This document shows, piece after piece, positions 1 through 7,462 of a stretch of 12,643 nucleotides of DNA. The notes under the pieces were generated by a model. The model was not told the DNA's origin. It did no database searches and worked only from the letters and a program-made list of their open reading frames with translations. This DNA comes from an uncultured Kineosporia sp. Lineage in GTDB: Bacteria; Actinomycetota; Actinomycetes; Actinomycetales; Kineosporiaceae. A program made the position numbers and the translations under genes. Position 1 is the stretch's first letter. The number at the start of each line of letters is the position of its first letter. The stretch covers positions 4,824-17,466 of the forward strand of contig CALMAR010000296.1 in the NCBI GenBank assembly GCA_937859855.1, given 5' to 3'.

Positions 1-2093
1 ACCGAGCCCTCAGCGGCCAGCAGCTGGAACGGGGCGATCCGCACCCCGGCCAAGCCATCGACCGGCCAGCAGTAACGCCGATAGGCGGCGCTGAACGCAT
101 CGGCGTTGGCCGCCCGGGCCCGGGTCCGGTCCAGCAGCTCACCGACGTCGAGTCCGGCGCCGGCCGCCCGTTCCAGCGCCTGCAACGCAACCGGCAGTGA
201 TGCCCGGGCGGCCGCGCCGACCGCGGCGTACTGGTCGCGGAGCAGCTGGCCGGCCTTGGCGCTCCAGGGGAGCAGCTCGGCGTCCAGCAGCAGCCACGAT
301 GAGTTGACTTCGTCGAACAGCCCAGCCTTTTCAGCGGCCTGGCTGATCCGGGCGGCCAGCACCTCGGTCAGCGCTGGACCGAAGAACGACCGCCCGGTCC
401 GCGTCCAGACGGCGCCCGACTGGCCCGCCGGTACGCCGAAGCGGGCCGCCACATCAGTGGCCGAGCGGCCGATCAGCGCGATGCAGCGCGAACCCATGTG
501 CTTCTCCTCGCACACCACCTCGCTAACGCCCTCGGTCCGGAAGTGGTCGAACGCCTGGTCGGGATGTTCCAGCAGCCCCGTCCGGGCCGAGGTGGCGACC
601 GGGCTCATCGTCGGTGGCAGATACATCAGCCAATGCGGGTCGATGGCGAACCGGCTCATGACCTCCAGCGCGGCGGCGGCGTTCTCGGGCCGGACGGTGA
701 TCCGCTTCAGGTGACGGGTCTCAACCCCGCCCGATCCGGTCACATCGCCGATCTCCAGCACGTCTGGTTCGCGGCGACCAGCCACTGAGATTTGTTGCCT
801 GGCGGTGGGATTCGAGTCGAACGGCTTGGCCGGTTCGTAGTAGACCTTGGCGGCCGGTACCGACAAGATCTCCCGCTCCGGATAGCGCAGCGCGGTCAGG
901 CGGCCGCCGAACACGCATCCGGTGTCCAGGCAAAGCGTGTTGTTGATCCACTCGGCCGCTGGGGTGGGTGTGTGCCCGTAGAGCACCATGGCCGAGCCAC
1001 GGTACTCGTTGGCCCATGGATACCGGACCGGCAGGCCGTATTCGTCGGTTTCCCCGGTGGTCTGGCCATAGAGACAGAACTCGCGGACCCGGCCAGAGGC
1101 CCGGCCCTGGTATCGCTCGATCAGACCCGCGTGTGACACCACCAGTTGGCCGCCATCGAGCACGTAGTGAGAGATCAATCCCTCCATGAAACGCATTGCC
1201 TCGAGACGGAACTCGTCCGTTTCATCAGCCAGCTGCTGGAGCGACTCGGCCAGCCCGTGCGTGGTCCTGACGTTGCGGCCGTGCAGCGCCCGGACCAGCT
1301 TGACCTCGTGATTACCGGACACGCAGAAAGCGTGGCCCGCTGCGGTCATCCCCATCACCAGCCGCAGCACACCGGGCGTGTCCGGGCCCCGGTCCACCAG
1401 GTCGCCGACGAAGATGACTCGCCGGTCCGGGTGATGCGCGTCGGCCGCACGGCCCTGGTCATCCCGGCTGATCCGGTATCCCAGCTCGCTGAGCAGCGTT
1501 TCGAGTTCGGCCCGGCAACCGTGCACGTCGCCGATCACGTCGAACGGCCCAGTCTGGTCGCGCAGGTCGTTGTACATCCGGGTCCGCACGACCGTGGCAT
1601 CACCGATCTCGTCCACGCCGTGCAGCCGGTGAACGGTCCGGATACCTTCTCGATGGATGTTCTTCAGCCCTCGCCACAGTTGCCCGTGCTGACGCCGGAT
1701 CACGTGCGACCCGAACTGGCGATCAGGCCTGGTCTGGTTGCGGGCGGCGGCAACCTGCTCAGGAACGTCGAGCACGATGGCTACCGTGAGCACGTCGTGT
1801 TCCTTGGCCACCTGAACCAGCTGTCTGCGCGCCTCCGGCTGCACGTTGGTGGCGTCGACCACGGTCAAACGCCCGGCCTGGAGCCGCTTCCCGGTGATGT
1901 ACTGCAGCACGTCGAAGGCATCCGCGGTAGCCGACTGGTCGTTCTCGTCGTCCGCCACCAGTCCCCGGCAGAAGTCGGACGAGAGCACCTCGGTCGGGGC
2001 GAAATGGGCCCGGGCAAAGGTGGACTTGCCCGATCCGCTGACTCCGATCAGCAACACCAGGCACAGCTGCGGAACCGCGAGCTGCCTGGTCAC
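1..2093 (-). CDS. pnkp: Pnkp: polynucleotide 5'-kinase / 3'-phosphatase / ligase, 3' end cut by window
   Basis: End-healing and sealing enzyme of the bacterial Pnkp/Hen1 RNA repair pathway. It phosphorylates 5'-OH ends, removes 2',3'-cyclic or 3' phosphates, and carries an adenylyltransferase (ligase) domain. I translated the minus strand and found 697 open codons. The kinase domain has a P-loop GVSGSGKST (residues 17-25) and SSDFCRG with D40 and R43. The metallophosphoesterase core has GDVHG (D189, H191), GDLVDRG (D231) and GNHE (N261, H262). The ligase domain has LMYLPPTMSP and EEKHMGSR, with nucleotidyl lysine K531. All positions lie within two residues of those I recall for Clostridium thermocellum Pnkp, so the enzyme looks intact as far as seen; about 150 C-terminal residues should lie off the edge. 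The GTG start overlaps the hen1 stop as GTGA, implying translational coupling. No terminator is visible. Confidence 0.96.
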   Translation of the reverse strand, partial: MTRQLAVPQLCLVLLIGVSGSGKSTFARAHFAPTEVLSSDFCRGLVADDENDQSATADAFDVLQYITGKRLQAGRLTVVDATNVQPEARRQLVQVAKEHDVLTVAIVLDVPEQVAAARNQTRPDRQFGSHVIRRQHGQLWRGLKNIHREGIRTVHRLHGVDEIGDATVVRTRMYNDLRDQTGPFDVIGDVHGCRAELETLLSELGYRISRDDQGRAADAHHPDRRVIFVGDLVDRGPDTPGVLRLVMGMTAAGHAFCVSGNHEVKLVRALHGRNVRTTHGLAESLQQLADETDEFRLEAMRFMEGLISHYVLDGGQLVVSHAGLIERYQGRASGRVREFCLYGQTTGETDEYGLPVRYPWANEYRGSAMVLYGHTPTPAAEWINNTLCLDTGCVFGGRLTALRYPEREILSVPAAKVYYEPAKPFDSNPTARQQISVAGRREPDVLEIGDVTGSGGVETRHLKRITVRPENAAAALEVMSRFAIDPHWLMYLPPTMSPVATSARTGLLEHPDQAFDHFRTEGVSEVVCEEKHMGSRCIALIGRSATDVAARFGVPAGQSGAVWTRTGRSFFGPALTEVLAARISQAAEKAGLFDEVNSSWLLLDAELLPWSAKAGQLLRDQYAAVGAAARASLPVALQALERAAGAGLDVGELLDRTRARAANADAFSAAYRRYCWPVDGLAGVRIAPFQLLAAEGS

Positions 2094-3505
2094 GCCGCCT
2101 GCTCCTTGGTGAACAGTGCCAGCTGGGTGGGCGGTCCCACCTCCGGATCATTGTCACCCACCGGCAGATGGCGCACCGCGTAGCCGTACTGAGCGGCCAC
2201 CCCTGATGCCCAGGCCCGGAACTGGTCCCGGTCCCACTCGAACCGGTGATCCCGGTGCCGCAGATGTCCGGCCGGGAGGGTCTGGAAACGGATGTTGTAC
2301 TCCGAGTTGGGCGTGGTCACGATCACTGTGGGCGGCGCGGCGTAGCCGAACACGCTGCGCTCCAAGGCATTCAGCCGGGGCGGATCGACGTGCTCGATCA
2401 CCTCCATCAGCACAGCGGCGTCGAGGCCCTTGAGCCGGTCGTCGCGGTAGGTCAGCGCCGATTGGAACAGCTGAAGCCGCCTTCGCTGGAACTCCGGCAT
2501 CCGATCCAGCCGGAGCCGGCGCGCGGCCAGGAGCAGCGCCCGGGCGGACACGTCGACCGCGACGATCTGCTCGATCGCACCATCGGCCAGCAGGTCCTTG
2601 ACCAGACTCCCCTCCCCGCAGCCGAAGTCACCCACGCGGTGGGCACCAGCCGCCCGGAGTGCGGCCAGTACGGCTCCCCGGCGCTGCTCATGCAGCGGCA
2701 TCGGCCGGTCCGGGCGATCCAGGTCATCAGCCTCGCCAGCCACCGCGTTGTCGAGCTGCCCGGGCTCGGTGTCGTCCACCTCGGCCAGCCGGGCCAGCGC
2801 CGTGCGGGTCAGCTCCCGCCGATGCGACAGGTATCGGCGGCTGATCAGGGCCTTGTCCGGGTGCGAGGCAAGCCAGCCGGTTCCGGCTCGAACCAGCTTG
2901 TCCACTTCGTCATTGCTGACCCAATAGTGCTTGGCGTCATCCAGTACCGGCAGCAGCACGTAGAGGTGATTCAGGGCGTCGGCCAGGCGCAGCGTGCCGC
3001 TCAGCCGGAGCGTCAGGTAGCGCGAGTCACCCCAGGCGGGTATGACCGGATCCAGCGCCACCGGCTGCGCACTGACCTCCCATCCCAGCGGCTCGAACAT
3101 CCGGGCCGCCAGCGGCACGCCACCCCGGCAGGGCAACGCCGGGACCTGGATCTCCAGTGGGATCGCAGCGGCCGCCAACTCGGGCCGCTGCTCGCAGCGA
3201 CCGGTCAGCGCGGTCCGGAAGACGGCCTTGAGCGCCATCGCCAGCATGCTGGACGCCGCGTAGGGCCGATCGTTGACGTACTGACCCAGGCTGAACCCTC
3301 CCGGCTGAGCCCGGCCGCGTACCAGCCCGATCGGATCCACTTCGAGCAGCAGCACGGCGGTGCAGCGCTGCTGCGAGGCTTCGGTGTAGAACACGTGAAC
3401 GCTGCCCACCGACTGCTGGAACGACTGCACCCGGGCCGGGTTCTTGTGCAACAGGTAGCCCAGATCCGTCGCCGGTCGATGATTGGTGGTGATGGTGAGC
3501 AGCAC
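2090..3505 (-). CDS. hen1: Hen1: RNA 3'-terminal ribose 2'-O-methyltransferase
   Basis: Methylates the 2'-OH at the 3' end of broken RNA before Pnkp seals it, so that the repaired site resists the same ribotoxin. The protein has 471 residues, normal for full-length bacterial Hen1. The N-terminal half (1 to about 260) is the Pnkp-interacting, ligase-activating region and opens with the typical MLLTITTNHRPATDLGYLLH. The C-terminal methyltransferase has SAM motif DFGCGEGSL (293-301), a Mn2+-site motif MEVIEHVD with E368, E371 and H372, TTPNSEYN (397-404), and RHRDHRFEW (416-424), where H417 is the likely fourth metal ligand. The GTG start is set by this N-terminus; an AGGAAG ribosome site lies 11 bases upstream, inside a perfect hairpin that ends at the start codon. 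The gene begins 70 bases after mntH on the same strand and overlaps pnkp by 4 bases. Confidence 0.95.
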   Translation of the reverse strand: MLLTITTNHRPATDLGYLLHKNPARVQSFQQSVGSVHVFYTEASQQRCTAVLLLEVDPIGLVRGRAQPGGFSLGQYVNDRPYAASSMLAMALKAVFRTALTGRCEQRPELAAAAIPLEIQVPALPCRGGVPLAARMFEPLGWEVSAQPVALDPVIPAWGDSRYLTLRLSGTLRLADALNHLYVLLPVLDDAKHYWVSNDEVDKLVRAGTGWLASHPDKALISRRYLSHRRELTRTALARLAEVDDTEPGQLDNAVAGEADDLDRPDRPMPLHEQRRGAVLAALRAAGAHRVGDFGCGEGSLVKDLLADGAIEQIVAVDVSARALLLAARRLRLDRMPEFQRRRLQLFQSALTYRDDRLKGLDAAVLMEVIEHVDPPRLNALERSVFGYAAPPTVIVTTPNSEYNIRFQTLPAGHLRHRDHRFEWDRDQFRAWASGVAAQYGYAVRHLPVGDNDPEVGPPTQLALFTKEQAA

Positions 3506-3526
3506 GATCAGGCATTCTTCCTGATC
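3506..3526 (-). promoter_or_regulatory. Hairpin abutting hen1 start and covering its ribosome site
   Basis: The minus strand reads GATCAGG, AAGAATG, CCTGATC and then the GTG start. The 7-base arms are perfectly complementary and the loop is 7 bases. The Shine-Dalgarno-like AGGAAG straddles the left arm and the loop. The geometry suggests control of hen1 translation, or an operator in DNA; the role is inference. Confidence 0.5.
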
Positions 3527-3575
3527 ACCTGGCGGACCGTCCTCCGCATTCCGCGCCAGCCCAGGGCTGAGCCTG

Positions 3576-4958
3576 TTACCCGATCACTTGCTGCCCCAGC
3601 AACACCACGTTGAGGATGATCAGGACACCGGTGATTCCGCTCAACAGCGCGATCATGGGCCGGCGATTGACGTGATCTCCCATGATCTGCCGCCTGCTGG
3701 TTACCACAAGCAGGGCGACCAGCGCGAAAGGAATCCCGAAGGAAAGCGATACCTGGCTCAGCACAAGTGCCTTGGTGGCATCAATTCCCGAGCCGAGCAG
3801 GAGCAGAGCCGGTGCCATGGTCACCAGCCGCCGGATCCAGAGCGGAAGACTGACACCGAGGAACCCATCCATGATCACCTGACCGGCGGCGGTTCCGACG
3901 CTGGAAGAGCTGATCCCCGACGCCAGCAGCGCACAGGCGAAGACGAGCGCGGCCCCTCCCCCGACCAGTTGCCGCAGTTCGGCGTGAATGCCGGGCAACG
4001 TCACCGAACCGGCGCCCGATCCGTGGAAGACCTCGGCGGCGAACGCCAGCATGGACAGATTGACCAGCCCGGCGATGGTCATGGCCAGCACGATGTCGAG
4101 CCGTTCGAATCGCAGCAACGTGATCGTCTCGGCCTGCGTCCGCGGACGGGAACGGCGGCTGGTCAGTCCCGAATGCAGATAGATGGCGTGCGGCATCACA
4201 GTGGCTCCGATGATGCCGGCCACCAGCACCAGTGTTTCCTGACCCTGCATGTCCGGGATCAGGCCACCGGCCAATTGCGATGGGGACGGGGGCACCTGGA
4301 ACACCAGGTACAGGAAGCCGGCCGCGATGAACATCAGCAGGGCCGCGACCGCGACCTCGAACGGCCGATGACCGCGACGCTGGAGCGAAAGGATGATGAA
4401 AGCCATCACCGCCGTGCAGGCTCCGGCCAGTGGCAGGGGCATCCCGAACAGGAGCTTCAGGCCGATGGCAGCACCGATGAATTCGGCTAGGTCGGTGGCC
4501 ATGGCGACCAGCTCGGCCTGCAACCACATGGCCAGCGACATGGGCTTGGACAGAGTCTCCCGGCACAGCTCGGGAAGGCTCCTCCCAGTGACGATGCCCA
4601 GCTTCGCGGACATGTACTGGATCGGCATCGCCATCAGGTTGGCCGTGACCACAACCCACACCAGCCGGTATCCCGTGGTGGCTCCGCCCTGGAAGTTCGT
4701 GGCGAAGTTGCCCGGATCGACGTAGGCGATAGCGGCGATGAAGGCAGGTCCCAGGACCGTGGTGGCCCGGATCGGTTTCTGGATGAGGCGGCGGCGGGCC
4801 CCGTTGCCGGCGGCGGGCAGGAAACGGTCCAGCGACTGGGTCATCCGAGAATATTCGCCTCCGTCCGGGGCCAGGTCGGGTCGGGTCGGCCAAAAACCGA
4901 TCAGGTCAAGCAGGAGCGGGCCGGATCCGTCAGGGAGTTCGCTGGCGGATCCGGCCAT
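3576..4958 (-). CDS. mntH: NRAMP-family divalent metal (Mn2+) transporter, MntH-like
   Basis: Proton-coupled inner-membrane importer of Mn2+ and possibly Fe2+. The 460 residues hold about 11 hydrophobic helices. Helix 1 has the metal-site signature DPGNF (81-85). Helix 6 has GATVMPHAIYLHS with the metal-binding methionine M255 and H257. Both are hallmarks of the family. The ATG used here lies 6 bases after the stop of the ferritin-like gene, with AGGA just upstream. It adds a 38-residue non-hydrophobic leader rich in Pro, Asp and Gly. An internal ATG (M39, base 4844) would give a more usual N-terminus, but its GGAGG lies 13 bases away. Tight spacing to the ferritin-like gene implies cotranscription, and hen1-pnkp follow after 70 bases. 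Mn2+ rather than Fe2+ specificity is inferred from the family. Confidence 0.9.
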   Translation of the reverse strand: MAGSASELPDGSGPLLLDLIGFWPTRPDLAPDGGEYSRMTQSLDRFLPAAGNGARRRLIQKPIRATTVLGPAFIAAIAYVDPGNFATNFQGGATTGYRLVWVVVTANLMAMPIQYMSAKLGIVTGRSLPELCRETLSKPMSLAMWLQAELVAMATDLAEFIGAAIGLKLLFGMPLPLAGACTAVMAFIILSLQRRGHRPFEVAVAALLMFIAAGFLYLVFQVPPSPSQLAGGLIPDMQGQETLVLVAGIIGATVMPHAIYLHSGLTSRRSRPRTQAETITLLRFERLDIVLAMTIAGLVNLSMLAFAAEVFHGSGAGSVTLPGIHAELRQLVGGGAALVFACALLASGISSSSVGTAAGQVIMDGFLGVSLPLWIRRLVTMAPALLLLGSGIDATKALVLSQVSLSFGIPFALVALLVVTSRRQIMGDHVNRRPMIALLSGITGVLIILNVVLLGQQVIG

Positions 4959-4964
4959 TGCGTC

Positions 4965-5936
4965 CTACGCGCTGGTGTTCAGATAGCCGTTGACGCCGTG
5001 CGGGAAGAATCCGCCTCGAGTGGTTCGGCCCGGGTTCAGGTAGACGATGTTCAGTACCTGCCCATAACTGCGGCTGTAGGCGACGCCCATACGGTCGGTA
5101 GGAGTGATGTTCGCCTTGCCGTCGTGGCGGATGCTCTGGTCGCGGTCCCACTTTCCGTCCAGAGAATCCCGGGCATTCGAGAGTTTCGCGACCGCATCGA
5201 TCAGGTCCTTCTCGAACAGCGACGTCCGGATGGTGGCCGCGTGGTAGGCCTCCACGGCGAGAATGCCAGCCGCAGCTTCCAGATACGTCTTGTTGCTGAT
5301 CAGCGGAGCAGCACCCTTGTACGCGGTGACCCCCACGTCCTCGAAGAGGAAGGCGGCCAGTAAGAAGTTGTTCTCATTGGCATAGGGGTCGAAGGTCTGG
5401 TGCTTGTTGATCAGACCTGCAGCCCGGGCCGCCGCCGTGAAGCTGTTCTTGATGTCGATCGTGGGCCGAGCCACCGCGGTGGACCCAAGCGCTGCGCGCA
5501 GGAACTTGACATGCAACAGTTCGTCCGACGCGATCTCCTCCGCATACTCCCGGATACGCCTGGTACTGAACGGCACCTTCTTGCCGCCGGTGACGGCGCC
5601 GCGGCGGTCGCGGCCATGGGTGAGGTTGTCGGCCAGGCCGTGCCCGTGGGCGGCATAGGAGTAGAACTCTGCCTCCAGGTACTCCAGGTTGAGCGCGAAG
5701 TTCAGCACCGCTCCGTCGCTGGGGGCCGCAGCCCCGGTCACGCCGGAGTCATCCGGAACGGCCCCGTAGGTGCCTGGATCGTCCGGACCGGCGGCCCGGG
5801 CCTGGCTGGCGGCCAGGAGAGATGTTCCGGTCAGGCCAAGACCGGCGACTCCAGCGGCCCGCAGGAACGCCCGGCGATCGGCTCCGTTCTCCGCACTGCG
5901 GCTGATCATGTTTGTGACGAGCTTGTTTCCGAACAC
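4965..5936 (-). CDS. Tat-exported ferritin-like domain protein
   Basis: A 323-residue secreted protein with a twin-arginine signal: DRRAFLRAAG (20-29), a hydrophobic stretch, then A-R-A (46-48) as a probable signal-peptidase site. The mature part is helical and resembles the ferritin-like family Pfam Ferritin_2. Candidate metal ligands are E85, E88 and E90 in LEYLEAEFY, E139 and H142 in DELLH, E199 in FEDVG, and E229 and H232 in EAYH. The C-terminal 60 residues (DRMGVAYSRS...NGYLN) resemble tails of related exported proteins. The function is not established; metal or oxidative-stress handling outside the membrane is plausible. The GTG start has AAGGGAAA 10 bases upstream; ATG at base 5909 (M10) is an alternative that still keeps the signal. 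It is the first gene of a tight pair with mntH. Confidence 0.85.
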   Translation of the reverse strand: MFGNKLVTNMISRSAENGADRRAFLRAAGVAGLGLTGTSLLAASQARAAGPDDPGTYGAVPDDSGVTGAAAPSDGAVLNFALNLEYLEAEFYSYAAHGHGLADNLTHGRDRRGAVTGGKKVPFSTRRIREYAEEIASDELLHVKFLRAALGSTAVARPTIDIKNSFTAAARAAGLINKHQTFDPYANENNFLLAAFLFEDVGVTAYKGAAPLISNKTYLEAAAGILAVEAYHAATIRTSLFEKDLIDAVAKLSNARDSLDGKWDRDQSIRHDGKANITPTDRMGVAYSRSYGQVLNIVYLNPGRTTRGGFFPHGVNGYLNTSA

Positions 5937-5957
5937 GACGTGGCTTTCCCTTCGCTC

Positions 5958-5984
5958 GGTCGATCAGGGCGATCAGGGTGATCA
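5958..5984 (-). repeat. Three tandem 9-bp repeats upstream of ferritin-like gene
   Basis: On the minus strand three consecutive 9-mers read TGATCACCC, TGATCGCCC, TGATCGACC. They end about 21 bases before the GTG start, beside the ribosome site. They could be an operator for a metal-responsive regulator. No DtxR/IdeR- or Fur-type box was recognised. Confidence 0.4.
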
Positions 5985-6639
5985 ACCCATTCCCGGCTAT
6001 GCTTCTGTTGATCCCATGTCGCACGTTTTATCTGCTGTCTTGGCGAGGTTTCTTGCCGGGGGCGGGCAGCGACGAAAACGACAATTCAGGAAAAGCATTC
6101 GCACATGATTGCCAGAAGCCGTTCCGCCGACGAGACCTCTGACCAACGCAGAAGCGCTGGCGCTGGAACGTATCGCAGCCGTCGCATCAGCCAAAGTTGA
6201 AACGCGCCAACACTCAATCATCTTTGTTCCCAGCATTCACCGCGGACGACAATTGCCAGGAATGGGGGACTTATTCTTTTCAGCTAACAATAACGAGTAA
6301 CCGTTTCATCCGGCTGAGATGCTTCGAATGTGACGTTACGGTCGCGTTTACCAACAAGAGTCGATAGCCACGGTGGCCGGGCCGGACACCGGTGATCAAG
6401 AAGCGATGATGCGTTGATGGTGGACTTAGCGACGTGGCCGTCCGTTGTATGGCCAGAGGAGGGCGCCAAGGATGTTGCCGAGGAATGTCGCCGAGGACCG
6501 ATATCGTGATTCGGGCCTGCTTGGTATGAGCCGGGCCAGCGACCCATACCGGAGCACAAGCCATGGACGCCTTCCGGCCCCCAGGTCGCCTAGGTCGCCC
6601 AGTTCGCAAGCCAGAGTCTGACGAAAGCGGGGCTGATGC
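5985..6639. other. Intergenic chromosomal stretch without a convincing gene
   Basis: The region separates the ferritin-like gene from the tRNA fragment. Short open frames exist (plus 6109-6300, minus 5997-6236, minus 6280-6699) but none has a good ribosome site or a recognisable protein. It is more AT-rich around 6040-6300 than the genes to the left, as expected for promoter DNA of the leftward operon, but I could not choose -35/-10 boxes. Near the right end two adjacent 9-mers, AGGTCGCCT and AGGTCGCCC (6583-6600), form a direct repeat on the chromosomal side of the att site. Confidence 0.5.
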
Positions 6640-6684
6640 TGGTGGGCGATACTGGGATCGAACCAGTGACCTCTTCGGTGTGAA
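6640..6684 (-). pseudogene. tRNA-Val(CAC) 3' fragment: attachment site at the distal end of an integrated element
   Basis: The minus strand reads, in order, anticodon loop TTCACAC (6678-6684, anticodon CAC), stem half CGAAG (6673-6677), variable loop AGGTC, a perfect T arm ACTGG-TTCGATC-CCAGT (6651-6667), acceptor half ATCGCCC, discriminator A and encoded CCA (6640-6642). Upstream of the loop the sequence is CGGGC, which cannot pair with CGAAG. No D arm or GGGCGAT 5' acceptor half follows, so this is not a working tRNA. The break inside the anticodon loop is typical of tyrosine-integrase crossover in a tRNA gene: the element restores the 3' half at its other end and leaves the displaced original here. 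The core identity is therefore about 45 bp. Orientation places the element to the right. Confidence 0.85.
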
Positions 6685-6748
6685 GCCCGCCCTGATCATG
6701 CTCGCATGCGGTGTGACCTGCGCGGATCGTTCGCCGATGTCCGCTTAA

Positions 6749-6767
6749 GTGCCCGGTGTTCGGGACT
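6749..6767. repeat. Small imperfect inverted repeat near the element end
   Basis: AGT-G-CCCG, loop GTGTT, CGGG-ACT: seven pairs with one bulged G. It lies about 65 bases inside the element from the tRNA fragment. It may be a terminator-like or integrase/excisionase-related site; there is no T-run, so the role is unknown. Confidence 0.3.
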
Positions 6768-6818
6768 GGTTGTAGCGCAGTTTGTAGCTCAACGAGTGCG
6801 GTGCGGTCCGGTGTGGTC

Positions 6819-6833
6819 TGATCGCTGATTGTA
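6819..6833 (+). promoter_or_regulatory. Copy 1 of a shared upstream motif
   Basis: TGATCGCTGATTGTA matches the motif at 7466-7480 in 14 of 15 positions. It lies just before the ribosome site of the 87-residue gene. Two TTGTAGC direct repeats (6770-6776 and 6782-6788) precede it, and TTGTAGCG also occurs at the second copy. Probably an operator or promoter part common to both genes. Confidence 0.4.
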
Positions 6834-6849
6834 CGGGCTGGGAGGTGCG

Positions 6850-7113
6850 ATGAAGGAGCACGATGACGATGACGACGAGCTCGGGGTCACGGAGATCTGG
6901 GATGGGCATGGATCTTGGACCGGGCCTGTCGAGGTCTTTGTAAGCAGGTCTGACACAGCAGATGCCACGCTGACTCTGCCCCGTTCTGCCGTGATGAGCA
7001 CATCGTTGGACGGCTCGGCGGTAGACGTAGCGGTTCCCCTGGCCCTCATCCGATGGGTGGCCGCTCGAAGCGGCGCCGCACTGGAAGGCCACTCTGAGGG
7101 CTCGTCCTCGTAG
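6850..7113 (+). CDS. Small acidic hypothetical protein at element edge
   Basis: An 87-residue protein. The ATG is preceded by a strong GGGAGGTG ribosome site at 4-10 bases, which is why it is preferred to the in-frame TTG at 6829. The N-terminus is very acidic (EHDDDDDE, residues 3-10), followed by a region that looks like alternating strands (TEIWDGHG, VEVFVSRSD, ATLTLPRSA), then a hydrophobic stretch VAVPLALIRWVAA and a Ser-rich tail. I recognise no family. It is the first gene inside the element. A motif close to one in the promoter of the gene at 7499 lies 17-31 bases upstream, so the two genes may share a regulator. Confidence 0.6.
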   Translation: MKEHDDDDDELGVTEIWDGHGSWTGPVEVFVSRSDTADATLTLPRSAVMSTSLDGSAVDVAVPLALIRWVAARSGAALEGHSEGSSS

Positions 7114-7462
7114 CTGGCCGGTGCTTGGGCCGGTGGCGTCGGGTCAAGGGTGGAGCTTGCTCCATCGCGTCAGCGACGCCGTAGGCGCCCTTGACGCGGC
7201 GGTGGCGGCCTGAGAAGGATGCCCGCGAGAGGGCGTGACCGGTGGTGAGTTGACGTCGTCGGCCTGGCCGAGCTGGTGCCCGGTGATCTTCGGATTGCCG
7301 GGCGTTCGGCGTTTTAGAGGCCGGTCCCGCGACGCCGGGCGGCGAAGCCGCAGAGTGCCGAGCGGTGGCCGGCGGCGACGGCGGAGCCGGCGCCTTGAAG
7401 GCGTACAGAAAGTTGTCACGGAGCGGCATGAGCGGTAAGTGGCGACATTAAGAGCCGCTAGT
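7114..7462. other. Non-coding, hairpin-rich stretch
   Basis: About 350 bases between the 87-residue gene and the HEPN-like gene. The small open frames here (plus 7235-7438; minus 7046-7429 and 7144-7557) are low-complexity Arg/Pro/Ser translations of GC-rich DNA without usable ribosome sites. Besides the branched fold at 7143-7195 there are hairpins such as GCGGC-GAA-GCCGC near 7340-7352 and CGCC-TTGAA-GGCG (7391-7403). Such a region near an element end could hold a single-strand origin, a transfer site or an RNA gene; the sequence does not decide. Confidence 0.5.
7143..7195 (+). ncRNA. Candidate branched (three-way) RNA or origin fold
   Basis: GTCAAGGG (7143-7150) pairs perfectly with CCCTTGAC (7188-7195). 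Inside sit two perfect hairpins: TGGAG-CTTG-CTCCA (7151-7164) and GCGTC-AGC-GACGC (7167-7179). An alternative pairing, GGCGTC (7135-7140) with GACGCC (7175-7180), could compete. The fold would also form in single-stranded DNA, so a single-strand origin of a rolling-circle element is as possible as an RNA gene. The strand of transcription is unknown. Confidence 0.4.

Noticed and set aside
1146..2183. Long plus-strand reading frame of 345 codons
   Set aside because: It lies antisense to pnkp, whose minus-strand translation carries kinase, phosphatase and ligase motifs; the plus reading has no family features.
2246..3613. Plus-strand reading frame of 455 codons
   Set aside because: It mirrors hen1 on the other strand; His/Gln/Arg-rich composition is typical of an antisense shadow in GC-rich DNA.
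3588..4490. Plus-strand reading frame of 300 codons
   Set aside because: Antisense to the NRAMP transporter, hydrophilic and repetitive, with no ribosome site.
6280..6699. Minus-strand reading frame of 139 codons
   Set aside because: Its beginning is a translation of the tRNA fragment, a common artefact; the rest has no recognisable protein.
6640..6740. A complete tRNA gene
   Set aside because: The 5' acceptor half, D arm and 5' anticodon stem are missing; only the 3' part pairs.
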